Source of the DNA: Sulfuricella sp. T08
GTDB lineage: Bacteria; Pseudomonadota; Gammaproteobacteria; Burkholderiales; Sulfuricellaceae
NCBI RefSeq assembly: GCF_000971475.1
Contig: NZ_DF967529.1
Coordinates: 47,746-111,745, forward strand
Reading direction: 5' to 3'
Length of the DNA stretch: 64,000 bases
The number at the start of each line of letters is the position of its first letter. Position 1 is the stretch's first letter. This document shows, in pieces, positions 11,136 to 23,280 of this stretch. The translations under genes were made by a program, and so were the position numbers. A model generated the notes under the pieces. That model saw only the letters and a program-made list of their open reading frames with translations. It was not told the origin of the DNA and searched no databases.

Positions 11136-11985
11136 TTTCACTTTTTTCTGCAAGCCCGCCCTGCCAGAGCGAGAGCGGCATGCTGTGTCGGCTTGGCTCC
11201 AGTCTTTTTCACCTTCCCTGGTTGCGTTGTTTTCACAGGTTGCTGCGACACTGGTTGCCCTGATGCTGGTGGCGCCCGTGTTTGCCATATTCGAGCTCGA
11301 AATCCCATCCATTGCCGCCGCCTTGATTCAGGGGGGCATTGCCGCATTCCTCGGTGTACGTCTCGGTCTGGCATCATGGTGGCTGCCCATCAATCTGCTG
11401 TTTTCTTCGGCACTAGTGTCGACCCTGTCGTTCGGCATTGCGCCGTCGTGGTTCCTGGCCGGCTTTGTTCTGCTGTTCCTTATCTACTGGAGTGTGTTTC
11501 GTAGTCAGGTGCCCCTCTACTTGTCTAGCCGCAAGGCTTGGGCGGCGGTTGACAAGTTGCTACCCGCCAAAGCGGGAGTCCGGTTTCTGGATTTGGGTGC
11601 CGGCCTGGGTGGAATGCTGAACTATCTCGATACACAGCATCCAGACGGAAAGTTCTCCGGGATGGAAATTGCTCCCTTACCGTTTGTCCTGGGTTGGGCC
11701 AGAAAAAAAACGACCAGAGGAAATTATTCTCTCCAATGGGGTGATTTTTGGCCGCACAGCCTCGCCGATCAGGATGTGGTTTACGCCTATCTCTCCCCGG
11801 TGCCGATGGCTCGACTCTGGCGCAAGGTCTGCGAGGAAATGCCATCCGGCAGCCACTTTATCAGCAATACATTCCCTGTTCCCGACGTCGAGTCGGAAAG
11901 TGTTGTTGACCTGGATGACTTCCATCATTCCCGGCTTTATGTTTACCGGATTCCGGCACGGCAAGAAATGGATACCTCAGTATGA
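11080..11985 (+). CDS. Membrane-anchored class I SAM-dependent methyltransferase-like protein
   Basis: Up to 301 residues. The N-terminal third has three hydrophobic segments (for example VAATLVALMLVAPVFAIFEL and INLLFSSALVSTLSFGIAPS). The C-terminal part has SAM-binding motif I, FLDLGAGLGGML, and an acidic residue in motif II (FSGMEIAPLPFVLG). The substrate is unknown. The start is uncertain: GTG 11080 overlaps motB by 56 bases, and GTG near 11184 is an alternative. The stop overlaps the following ATG by 4 bases, suggesting coupling with the HDOD gene. Confidence 0.75.
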   Translation: MKSKAKKIKPVQPKAKISNFTFFCKPALPERERHAVSAWLQSFSPSLVALFSQVAATLVALMLVAPVFAIFELEIPSIAAALIQGGIAAFLGVRLGLASWWLPINLLFSSALVSTLSFGIAPSWFLAGFVLLFLIYWSVFRSQVPLYLSSRKAWAAVDKLLPAKAGVRFLDLGAGLGGMLNYLDTQHPDGKFSGMEIAPLPFVLGWARKKTTRGNYSLQWGDFWPHSLADQDVVYAYLSPVPMARLWRKVCEEMPSGSHFISNTFPVPDVESESVVDLDDFHHSRLYVYRIPARQEMDTSV

Positions 11986-13439
11986 AAACCATGGCCGAAT
12001 GGGTTGACGAGCTGAAATCCTGGGATATGCCTGTGTTGCAGCGCAGTGTCAGGGAACTGGGCAAGCTTGCCGGAAAAGTGGAGCAGATTACTGCCGGAAA
12101 AATCGCGGATGTGGTGCTGCACGATCCGCTACTGACTTTGAAGGTGCTGCGCCTGGTCAACGGCATGTCACGCAGCCGCCTCAGCAATGAGATCACGACG
12201 GTGGAACATGCCGTGATGATGTTGGGAGTCGGACCTTTCTTTAATCGTCTCTCCAATCTAAAGGCTGTCGAGGAAAGCCTGCAGACATTTGACGGTGCAT
12301 TGCCAAGGCTGATGCAGGTCATGAGCCGAGCCCACCATGCCGCTTGGCAGGCGCGCGACTGGGCGAATAGCCGAGCTGACATGAAATCCGAGGAAGTGTA
12401 TATCGGCGCGCTGCTCTATGACATGGGGGAAATTCTGCTCTGGTCTTATGCCCCGGAGCAGGCACTCCAAATTCGCAAGCTGGTGCAGCGCAATAAAATC
12501 AGCCTGGCACAGGCGCAGAAAGAAATCCTCGGGTTCGATGCGCGTGAACTGCAACTTGCGATTGCGGAATCATGGCGCCTGCCTGAACTGATGCAGGCAT
12601 TCATGCACTGCGGAAATACTGTCCAGCCGCGCATCCTGGGGGTGACTTTGGCAGCGTCTGTCGCGCGGCTCGCCGAAACCGGATGGCATGATCCCGCTTT
12701 GCTTGCCAATTATGAAGTGATCGCAGAGATGCTGCACATGCATCTCGATGAAGTGGTGCACACAGTGCATCGCAATGCCGTGGCGGAGGCGCGTCACTGG
12801 GACTGGTACGGCGTGCCACCGGCTGCTGCATTTCTGCCCATGCTGCCGGGCGATTGGCCAGCGGAGCCTGGCGAGGCAGAAGAAACACGGCAATTAAGGG
12901 AAGAATCAGAGGTCAGGCTGACGCCGCACCCTGATGTGCTGAGCCAGATCATGGCCGAGATTGCGGCGCATCTGGACGGTACTTTGGATCTGCACGACAT
13001 GATGGCACTGGTGCTGAAGGGGATGCACGAAGGGATCGGATTGAACCGCGTGGTGTTCGCCTTGATGACTGCGGATCGCAGTGCCCTGAAGGCCAAGTAT
13101 GTGGTTGGGGCCGAGCCGGGTTCGCCATTGCGCCAATTTCAGATCGACATGACGACGAGGCATCTTTTCAGTCGCTTAATGGAGAAGGTGCAGGGAATTT
13201 GGCTCAGCGCAAGCAATCGAAATACGCTGGAGCCGATGATCCCTTTCGGGATCAGGCAGTTGCTTGGGCATGGCGAGTTTTTTGCGATGTCGGTTTTTTT
13301 GCATGACAAGCCGATTGGCTTGTTCTACGCGGATAGCATGCATGACGGCGGTGCGCTCGATGAGCGACGCTACCTCGAATTCAAGCAGCTTTGCCTGCGC
13401 GCAGCACAGGGCTTGGCCCATCTGGCAAAGAAGAAGTAG
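11982..13439 (+). CDS. HDOD-GAF domain signalling protein
   Basis: 485 residues. An HDOD domain (a degenerate HD phosphohydrolase fold used as a signalling module) covers about residues 15-230, with VLHDPLLTLKVLRLVNG and GALLYDMGEILLW typical of the family. A GAF-like domain covers about 315-480 (VLKGMHEGIGLNRVVFALM, PIGLFYADS). It probably works in signal transduction related to motility or stress, as HDOD proteins often sit near chemotaxis or cyclic-di-GMP genes; the ligand is unknown. Its 3' end overlaps the convergent glycosyltransferase gene by 59 bases. Confidence 0.85.
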   Translation: MKTMAEWVDELKSWDMPVLQRSVRELGKLAGKVEQITAGKIADVVLHDPLLTLKVLRLVNGMSRSRLSNEITTVEHAVMMLGVGPFFNRLSNLKAVEESLQTFDGALPRLMQVMSRAHHAAWQARDWANSRADMKSEEVYIGALLYDMGEILLWSYAPEQALQIRKLVQRNKISLAQAQKEILGFDARELQLAIAESWRLPELMQAFMHCGNTVQPRILGVTLAASVARLAETGWHDPALLANYEVIAEMLHMHLDEVVHTVHRNAVAEARHWDWYGVPPAAAFLPMLPGDWPAEPGEAEETRQLREESEVRLTPHPDVLSQIMAEIAAHLDGTLDLHDMMALVLKGMHEGIGLNRVVFALMTADRSALKAKYVVGAEPGSPLRQFQIDMTTRHLFSRLMEKVQGIWLSASNRNTLEPMIPFGIRQLLGHGEFFAMSVFLHDKPIGLFYADSMHDGGALDERRYLEFKQLCLRAAQGLAHLAKKK

Positions 13440-14385
13440 CCGATGCGGCTGCGATAAGCTGTTCCAGTCCGGCAAGTTCTTGCTTGGGCTCAACCAGAGG
13501 TTTCCGCCTGGCGCTCTGCGCCTTGAGCAGGTCGTAAAATTTCGGCGAGGTTTCCGTATGATGCAGCAGGTCGGCCAGGGCGCGCTCGTTTCCGCACGGG
13601 AAATAGCCGACATAGTCGGCACCGAGCATACCGATATTGCCCGGTATGTCCGATGCGATCACCGGCACACCGGCTGCCAACGCCTCTGACACCACGTTAG
13701 CGCCACCTTCCATGATGGAACTGATCACCATCAGCCGGCAGCGGGCTAGTCTGTTTCTTATCCGACTATGGGGCAGTTCGCCCAGCCAGCGGTAACGCGG
13801 ATTTCTCTCCATCTGGGCCTGCGCCTGCCGCGCCATTTCGTCATTCAGGGCGCGGCCCATATGGCTAATATGGATTTCAGAACTTTCCGGCAGCAGGGCA
13901 GATGCGAGCGCGCAGCGGAAAGGGTCTTTTTCCTCGCGCAAGTTGCCGATGACACAGACTTCGAAGTATTTTTTTGAAGGCGGTTCAGGTGTGACAGGCC
14001 GGGCTGATTGATAGATGACGTGGGTTTTTTCCCGCAATGCCGGTGCCAGCTCGTTGAGCCCCATTTCCTGCAAAACCACCAGGCGCGTGGCCAGCTGCAG
14101 GGACTCCTGGGCGCTAGGATCGTCCCTGATGTCGCGATACAGGTCGGTGCCGGTCAGGGTCACGATCAGCGGTAGATCCGGACAGCAGTCGGCAAAGTGC
14201 CGGATAGAGGCGTGGCTGCGTCGCGCGTGCAGCGCCAGCATCAGGTCGGCGCGGCTGCCATTCCACTCGACCTGCACGCTGACACGATGCCCCAGTTGGC
14301 GCAAGAAGGTGGCCCAGCGCTGCGCCGTGTTACGGTTTCCATTCCTGACGCGGGCAGCGGCTGGTGTTACGATGACGATTTTCAT
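13381..14385 (-). CDS. senB: SenB-family (TIGR04348) glycosyltransferase, possible selenosugar synthase
   Basis: 334-residue GT-B-fold glycosyltransferase. The N-terminal start MKIVIVTPAAARVRNGNR and the segments LMLALHARRSHASI, LTGTDLYRDI and LVVLQEMGLNELAPALREK match what I recall of the TIGR04348 family, which includes SenB, the enzyme that joins selenophosphate to UDP-GlcNAc in selenoneine synthesis. The C-terminal half has the GT4 donor-binding pattern SIMEGGANVVSEALAAGVPV. No senA (EgtB-like) or senC/selD gene lies nearby, so the selenium role is inference; a different sugar donor is possible. It is convergent with the HDOD gene and divergent from the RNA methyltransferase. Confidence 0.68.
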   Translation of the reverse strand: MKIVIVTPAAARVRNGNRNTAQRWATFLRQLGHRVSVQVEWNGSRADLMLALHARRSHASIRHFADCCPDLPLIVTLTGTDLYRDIRDDPSAQESLQLATRLVVLQEMGLNELAPALREKTHVIYQSARPVTPEPPSKKYFEVCVIGNLREEKDPFRCALASALLPESSEIHISHMGRALNDEMARQAQAQMERNPRYRWLGELPHSRIRNRLARCRLMVISSIMEGGANVVSEALAAGVPVIASDIPGNIGMLGADYVGYFPCGNERALADLLHHTETSPKFYDLLKAQSARRKPLVEPKQELAGLEQLIAAASATSSLPDGPSPVLRAGKAA

Positions 14386-14433
14386 AGATGGATGAGCGAA
14401 CTATAGCAGGAGCTGGCCGGCCACAAAACCACC

Positions 14434-15204
14434 ATGAAAACGATTACCTCAAGAGAAAATCCACTGCTTAAAAGCGTCAGGAAACTTGCCGCTTCGTCAA
14501 AAGAGCGCAAGAAGGCCGGCAAAACCCTGCTGGATGGCATCCATCTGGTCGCCGCCTATCATCAGGCAGGCGGCTTGCCTGAAGCGGTCATGGTTTCTGC
14601 CTCCGCACAGGATCATCCGGAAATACGAGATTTTCTGCATATGGTGCCGCCGGAAAATCTGATCGTCCTGAGCGATGAACTATTCCGGGACATCTCGACC
14701 GTGGACACGCCGACCGGGATCGTCGCGTTGATCTGCATTCCGCATCCAGCTGAAGAGGAAACCAATTGCTGTGTGCTGCTTGAAGATATCCAGGATCCCG
14801 GCAACCTGGGGTCTATCCTGCGATCCGCCGCCGCTGCCGGAATCGGTCGGGTTCATTTGTCGTCGGGTTGTGCCGACGCTTGGTCGCCCAAGGTGCTCAG
14901 GGCGGGCATGGGTGCCCATTTTCATTTGTCTGTTCATGAAAGCAGCGATCTGGTGGCCGCTGCGCGGAGTTTTTCGGGGCAAGTGGTTGCAACGACTTTA
15001 AATGCCGAAAAAACCCTGTTTAGCCTTGATATGAGAGGCCCGACGGCCTTTGTCATCGGCAACGAAGGCGCGGGGATTTCGGAGAATTTGCTGGCCGTGG
15101 CTGATAGCAGGGTCATGATTCCCATGCCGGGGACGGCGGAATCGCTGAATGCCGCAGCCGCGGCGGCTATCTGTTTTTTCGAGCGGGTCCGCCAGACTTG
15201 CTAA
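14434..15204 (+). CDS. SpoU/TrmH family RNA 2'-O-methyltransferase
   Basis: 256-residue SPOUT methyltransferase. A substrate-binding N-terminal domain (ITSRENPLLKSVRKLAASSK, GKTLLDGIHLV) is followed by the three SpoU motifs: DPGNLGSILRSA, FVIGNEGAG and IPMPGTAESLNAAAA, which form the trefoil-knot SAM site. The family modifies rRNA or tRNA ribose; the exact target cannot be read from sequence. The stop overlaps the convergent feoB stop by 4 bases. Confidence 0.9.
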   Translation: MKTITSRENPLLKSVRKLAASSKERKKAGKTLLDGIHLVAAYHQAGGLPEAVMVSASAQDHPEIRDFLHMVPPENLIVLSDELFRDISTVDTPTGIVALICIPHPAEEETNCCVLLEDIQDPGNLGSILRSAAAAGIGRVHLSSGCADAWSPKVLRAGMGAHFHLSVHESSDLVAAARSFSGQVVATTLNAEKTLFSLDMRGPTAFVIGNEGAGISENLLAVADSRVMIPMPGTAESLNAAAAAAICFFERVRQTC

Positions 15205-16988
15205 TAGCCTAGTGCCCTGGCTGCCTGGTAAAAGGCAAAGCTCAGCAGCCACGCCAACCCGAGGGGAAAGGCAACGGCGAACAAGGTGTAGGGCATGCTC
15301 TTCGATTCGCTGCGGATCGTGGCGATGGTGGAAAGGCAGGGTGTGTAAATCAGGGTGAACAGCATGAAGCTGTAAGCCTGCACCCAATCCAGCTGTTGCG
15401 CCATCATGCCGGTCAGAGCCGATCCTTCGAGACCGTAGATCACCGCCAATGATCCGACCACGATTTCCTTGGCGACAAAACCGAAAATCAGGGCGATGGC
15501 GAGGTGCTGGTCAATACCGATGGGCGAGAGCACTGGTTCCATGAAATGGCCGATCGTTCCGGCCCAGGTATCGATACTGCCCGGCGCCACGTTCTGGGGA
15601 AAATGCGTCAGCAGCCATACCAGCACCACGCCGGCGATGATGAATTTGCTGGCGCGATTGAGGAAATGGCGGACTTCGTGCCAGCCGCGCAGAACCATCT
15701 GGCGGAGAGTGGGGAAGCGGTATGGCGGCAATTCGAGGATGAACGGCTCATTGTTCTGGAAGCGGTTCTTGAACAGCAGCGCGGTGATGAAGGCGGCGGC
15801 GAAGCTGAACAGGTACAGGCTGAAAAGCACCAGCGGAGCGGCCTTGGGCGAAAAAATTGCAGCAGTGATGAAGACGAAGACCTGCAACCGCGCCGAACAC
15901 AGCGAAAATGGGATCACCAGCATGGTCAGCAGACGCAGGCTGCGCGAGCGCATTACGCGGGTACCCATCAGCGCGGGGACGTTGCAGCCGAAGCCAAGCA
16001 GCATCATGACGAAGCTGCGCCCGTCCAGCCCCAGCTTGGCCATCAGCGCGTCCATCAGGAACGCGGCGCGCGATAGGTAGCCGCTATCCTCCACCAGCGC
16101 CATGAACAGGAAGAATAGAACAATGACAGGCACGAAAGTGGCAACGGTGCCCACGCCGTTGTAGATGCCCTCGATCAACAGGCCATGCAACGCCGCCGGC
16201 AGGCCCGCCAGCAAAGGCTCCAGAGCGCCCTGCTTGAAAGCTTCCAGCAGCCATCCGACGCCATCCTGCAAGGGTTTGCCAAGCAGAAAGATCGCCTGGA
16301 ACAGCAAATACATGATCAGGAAGAACAGCGGCAGCCCAAGCCAGGGGTGAAGCATGAGGCGATCGAGCTGGGTGGTCAGATTGTCCGACAACTGAACCGG
16401 CACCTGGACGGTTTGCTTGAGCACGACCTCCATATCGGTTTCGATCTGGTCGTCGGCCGCCAGCAGGACTTGCAGTTTCTCGGGTGGAACCGGCATGCTG
16501 CTTTGAATGGCCTGGGTAATGATCTTGTGCGCGTCCTGGTAGCCGTTGCCATATTTGGCGCTGAGCATAACGACGGGCATCCCCAGCGAGGTCGACATTT
16601 TTTCGGCGTCGATGGTGATGCCGAATTTTTTCGCTTCGTCCGCCATGTTCAGCAGCAGCACGGCAGGCAGGCACAGCTGCTTGATCTGCAGGGCAAGGCT
16701 GAGCTGGCGCTCGATCTGGGTAGCGTTGAGGATGATGACTACCAGATCGACTGGATTGTTCTCCAGGAAATGGCGTACTACCTGTTCGTCGTCGGAGAAG
16801 CCGTGCAGGTCGTAGATGCCGGGCAGGTCAACCAGCTCGACCATCTCGCCGGCAAGCAGCAGCTTGGCGCCGAGCAGGTCGACAGTGATGCCCGGCCAGT
16901 TGCCGACCCGGGCCGAAGCGCCGGTGGCGCGGTTGAAGAACGTGGATTTGCCGGTGTTCGGCATGCCCACCAGGGCGACGCGTTTCAT
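15201..16988 (-). CDS. feoB: Ferrous iron transport protein B
   Basis: 595-residue inner-membrane Fe(II) transporter. The N-terminal G domain shows G1 GMPNTGKST (residues 8-16), G3 DLPGIYDL and G4 LLNMADE. The C-terminal part holds the Gate regions (GVGTVATFVPVIVLFFLFMALVEDSGYL, and FGFVAKEIVVGSLAVIYGLEG) with many membrane helices. It is shorter than E. coli FeoB (773) but covers the G domain and both gates. It lies directly downstream of feoA in one operon on the minus strand; no feoC is seen. Confidence 0.95.
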   Translation of the reverse strand: MKRVALVGMPNTGKSTFFNRATGASARVGNWPGITVDLLGAKLLLAGEMVELVDLPGIYDLHGFSDDEQVVRHFLENNPVDLVVIILNATQIERQLSLALQIKQLCLPAVLLLNMADEAKKFGITIDAEKMSTSLGMPVVMLSAKYGNGYQDAHKIITQAIQSSMPVPPEKLQVLLAADDQIETDMEVVLKQTVQVPVQLSDNLTTQLDRLMLHPWLGLPLFFLIMYLLFQAIFLLGKPLQDGVGWLLEAFKQGALEPLLAGLPAALHGLLIEGIYNGVGTVATFVPVIVLFFLFMALVEDSGYLSRAAFLMDALMAKLGLDGRSFVMMLLGFGCNVPALMGTRVMRSRSLRLLTMLVIPFSLCSARLQVFVFITAAIFSPKAAPLVLFSLYLFSFAAAFITALLFKNRFQNNEPFILELPPYRFPTLRQMVLRGWHEVRHFLNRASKFIIAGVVLVWLLTHFPQNVAPGSIDTWAGTIGHFMEPVLSPIGIDQHLAIALIFGFVAKEIVVGSLAVIYGLEGSALTGMMAQQLDWVQAYSFMLFTLIYTPCLSTIATIRSESKSMPYTLFAVAFPLGLAWLLSFAFYQAARALGY

Positions 16989-17224
16989 CAGGCGAGCGTT
17001 TGAACTTCTATTTTCTGCGCCTCTTTTTTGCGCAGCATGATGTCGGTAGCACCGATGCGGACGTGCAGCGGGCCGGAAAAACGGCCATGGCGGATGACTT
17101 CGACGCGTTTCCCGATGCGGAAGCCCAGCGCCGCAAGGCGATAGGAAAGCGCGCGATCGGTGTGCACCGCAGCGATAGTGGCGGTTTCACCGGCTTTGAG
17201 AGTTTCCAGGTTGACGGTAGCCAT
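16988..17224 (-). CDS. feoA: Ferrous iron transport protein A
   Basis: 78-residue SH3-like protein needed for FeoB activity. The sequence from MATVNLETLKAGETATIAAV to the end has the FeoA pattern ALSYRLAALGFRIGKRVEVIR, then PLHVRIGATDIMLRKKEA. I chose the ATG at 17224 because conserved FeoA sequence begins there; an upstream extension to 17287 has no family support and would cover the Fur-box-like sequence. The stop overlaps the feoB start by one base. Confidence 0.93.
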   Translation of the reverse strand: MATVNLETLKAGETATIAAVHTDRALSYRLAALGFRIGKRVEVIRHGRFSGPLHVRIGATDIMLRKKEAQKIEVQTLA

Positions 17225-17242
17225 GCTTTTTGGACTTACATT

Positions 17243-17261
17243 AATGAGAATGGTTCTTATT
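17243..17261. promoter_or_regulatory. Fur-box-like palindrome upstream of feoA
   Basis: The 19-base stretch AATGAGAATGGTTCTTATT has arms AATGAGAA and TTCTTATT (7 of 8 complementary). It matches a 9-1-9 Fur consensus (AATGATAAT-N-ATTATCATT) at 14 of 18 arm positions. It lies 19 bases before the feoA start, where iron-bound Fur would repress feoAB. The feoA-pyrG gap is shared with divergent pyrG, which is unlikely to be its target. Confidence 0.6.
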
Positions 17262-17321
17262 GTGCCATACGTCCCGAGCGTTTGCAAATCGTTTTATGAA
17301 ACTTGTTTAATGGATGTTTAG

Positions 17322-19879
<2,558 letters not shown>

Positions 19880-19914
19880 AACCCGTCTTCGCTGGCCAGT
19901 GTGTAAGTCATTAA

Positions 19915-21231
<1,317 letters not shown>

Positions 21232-21244
21232 AAACTGTCGCGAG

Positions 21245-21589
21245 ATGCGCTGGCTGACCCTGATCTTCGTCGTACTGATTGCCGCGCTTCAATATCCCTT
21301 GTGGCTGGGGAAGGGCAGTTGGCTGCGGGTATGGGAGGTCGACCGCGAATCCACGCAACAGAAGGAAGTCAACCTGAAACTGAGAGCGCGCAACGCCTCT
21401 CTCGATGCCGAAGTGCGCGACCTCAAGCAGGGTTACGACGCCATCGAGGAGCGCGCCCGCAGCGAACTGGGCATGATCAAGCGCGACGAGATTTTTTTCC
21501 AGGTGCTGGAAGAGTCTAAGCCGGCGGTACGTGCGCAGCCTGAGGTGGAGAAGAAAGCCGCGCCCCAGGTGGAGGAGGCCAAGCCTTAG
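21245..21589 (+). CDS. ftsB: Cell division protein FtsB
   Basis: 114-residue bitopic protein of the divisome FtsQLB complex. One N-terminal membrane helix ([19 protein letters not shown]) is followed by a short coiled coil ([20 protein letters not shown]) and the conserved end [19 protein letters not shown]. The tail is extended and charged (about 20 residues beyond E. coli FtsB). It follows eno by 13 bases, its usual place. Confidence 0.95.
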   Translation: MRWLTLIFVVLIAALQYPLWLGKGSWLRVWEVDRESTQQKEVNLKLRARNASLDAEVRDLKQGYDAIEERARSELGMIKRDEIFFQVLEESKPAVRAQPEVEKKAAPQVEEAKP

Positions 21590-21656
21590 GGGAATAGACG
21601 TTGCTGGCTCGCCGGTTCGGACAAATCTGGGCACTGGGAAGAGACTATTTCACTTT

Positions 21657-22112
21657 TCAAATTGGCTCCGCACTAGGTTTAAAGCAAGTAATTTGATACA
21701 AGTCTGTCCGATTGCTTGAGAGCCACTCAAAAAAGCGAGGGGCTTCGCTCGGAAGTGAACGATCATGTGCAACTAGACTGGCCACAGCACGAACGATGTA
21801 CTGGATTGCTTCGGTTTCTAACTCCAAGGACACCGTCTCTTTGTCGCTAAGCCCTTTCCAATGCTTCAGCCAGTTCCTAGCCTTATTTAGATGAGACTGG
21901 TTTACCACATTTTCAAGAAGGCCGAACTGGGAGGATAACTTCTTCTTCAACAAAGCAAATGCAGATTGATCGGATAGAGGTTCACCGATGATTCCTTCCG
22001 CTGCGCCAGCTAACGTAATGGCCGGAACATAGGCTTGATGATCTAGGAACAGTCGTATTGACCAATCAAGCTGATCCACTGCTGCGTCGATCTTCGATAT
22101 GACGTATTCCAT
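21657..22112 (-). CDS. Uncharacterised 151-residue protein
   Basis: No family recognised with confidence. The sequence is soluble and helical, starting MEYVISKIDAAVDQLDWSIR, with LAGAAEGIIGEPL, and NQSHLNKARNWLKHWKG in the middle. It lies in an AT-richer stretch unlike the flanking core genes and is the promoter-distal gene of three minus-strand genes. Its start codon is preceded by GGATTAACAGAT, a weak ribosome site. Confidence 0.6.
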   Translation of the reverse strand: MEYVISKIDAAVDQLDWSIRLFLDHQAYVPAITLAGAAEGIIGEPLSDQSAFALLKKKLSSQFGLLENVVNQSHLNKARNWLKHWKGLSDKETVSLELETEAIQYIVRAVASLVAHDRSLPSEAPRFFEWLSSNRTDLYQITCFKPSAEPI

Positions 22113-22223
22113 ATCTGTTAATCCTTAATGGAAAAAGCATGCAGCGAGCTGTCTTAACTATATTAAGCTGTTCTGTTGCTACCATGAATGGCTCTGGTGA
22201 AAAGTCGTTCTTACTAATTTCAG

Positions 22224-22850
22224 TTATTGCGTTGTGCAATTCATCTGATTTCCGACGACGTAACAATTCGTGTGCTTGGGCATCTGTATGGGTGCTATCG
22301 TTGGCGCTTGTTGATTCATTAAATACATCAGAGCACGGTTCTTGTTCTGTTCTTCCGCAGCGGACTGTTGCTGCTGTGAGTTTTGCGTCTCTGCCGCTAA
22401 TTTTTGCTGTGTGTTAGAGCGAAGCTCAGCGCGCGCTTTAGCGTATTCACCGTAAGTTAATTTGCCGTTATACAGCTCAGATGTCAGAATCATAAAGCTT
22501 GATAATGTGCTTTCGTTGATCGTGACAAATTGCGCGGGCATTTTTATTTGTGCGCTCCATTGACGCGAGAGGTTGTTGCATTCCGCCTTAGCTTTGACCC
22601 ATGCAGCTATCGCTGTCTTTTCTTCTTCTGTTGGCTTTTTCATGTCGCTAAACATTTCAAGGGTCTGCTGTTCTGGCGTCCCAAGTGATACTTTGTTAGC
22701 GATTCGCGAGAATTCTGATCTATTTGGCAGCTCGTTAATGCAGGCCACGCCAGGATTTGGGATAGCCGCTGCTGAACTGTTTTCGCGCTGCATCTGATTT
22801 TGGCACCCGCTCACAAGTATAACGATAGCCAAGGTGATAATTAATCTCAT
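22224..22850 (-). CDS. Putative lipoprotein of unknown function
   Basis: 208 residues. The start at 22850 (MRLIITLAIVILVSGC) gives a signal peptide with a lipobox VSGC, preceded by AAGGGAA; an earlier in-frame start at 22892 would put 14 extra residues before the signal. The mature protein is helical and rich in Q and N (QNSQQQQSAAEEQNKNRALM) and ends with a two-cysteine segment (HTNCYVVGNQMNCTTQ). No domain recognised. AT-rich context suggests acquisition. Confidence 0.65.
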   Translation of the reverse strand: MRLIITLAIVILVSGCQNQMQRENSSAAAIPNPGVACINELPNRSEFSRIANKVSLGTPEQQTLEMFSDMKKPTEEEKTAIAAWVKAKAECNNLSRQWSAQIKMPAQFVTINESTLSSFMILTSELYNGKLTYGEYAKARAELRSNTQQKLAAETQNSQQQQSAAEEQNKNRALMYLMNQQAPTIAPIQMPKHTNCYVVGNQMNCTTQ

Positions 22851-22919
22851 GTAATATTCCCTTTTATATTGAATGTTGTGTCGTGTGACCATCTCATGAA
22901 TGGCTCTCGAGCTTGCTGC

Positions 22920-23111
22920 TTATCTTTTGTCGGCAATAAGATATCCATAACCATCCAAGCGAGAGACGTCTACTTCCTGCACCGTTTCATTGATTGCTGT
23001 TCCATGAGCTGCGGCAATTGCTTTAAGCGTTGCTGGTCGTGGCATGCGTTTCGTCTCGTCGGTCATTATGTTGTAGGTTGTGAAGTAATACACTTTATTA
23101 ACTTTTTGCAT
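22920..23111 (-). CDS. Small hypothetical protein
   Basis: 63 residues from ATG 23111, or 48 from ATG 23066 (MTDETKRMPRPATLKAIAAA). The part after the second start reads like a genuine small conserved protein (AIAAAHGTAINETVQEVDVSRLDGYGYLI). Function unknown. An inverted repeat resembling the prp operators lies 22 bases upstream of the first ATG. Confidence 0.45.
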   Translation of the reverse strand: MQKVNKVYYFTTYNIMTDETKRMPRPATLKAIAAAHGTAINETVQEVDVSRLDGYGYLIADKR

Positions 23112-23132
23112 AATGTTTTATATACGCTTGAT

Positions 23133-23149
23133 GTCTTATTCGATAAGAC
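23133..23149. promoter_or_regulatory. Perfect inverted repeat resembling the GntR/prpB operator
   Basis: GTCTTAT-TCG-ATAAGAC is a perfect 7-3-7 palindrome. Thirteen bases (TCTTATTCGATAA, 23134-23146) also occur, on the other strand, between the -35 and -10 of the prpB promoter at 28351-28363. It may be another site for the same GntR regulator. Downstream, at about 23177-23205, a C6/G6 inverted repeat is also visible. Confidence 0.45.
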
Positions 23150-23280
23150 TGCCGAGGCAGTTACTCCATTAGCAGTTCCCCCCATTCATGTAACACGGGG
23201 GGCTACGGATACATTCTGCTTAATACCATTCCAACATCATAGGTTCATTACGTGCTTGCCACAAGCATATCTGAGGTGTC

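Noticed and set aside
13381..15204. A complete selenoneine (senABC) cluster
   Set aside because: Only the glycosyltransferase is present; neighbours are an HDOD protein and an RNA methyltransferase.
16185..17003. Long plus-strand open frame opposite feoB/feoA
   Set aside because: Shadow of the strongly conserved FeoB frame; its peptide has no family pattern and no ribosome site.
22066..22266. 66-codon minus-strand frame between the two islet genes
   Set aside because: Overlaps both neighbours at their ends, has weak composition and no convincing ribosome site.
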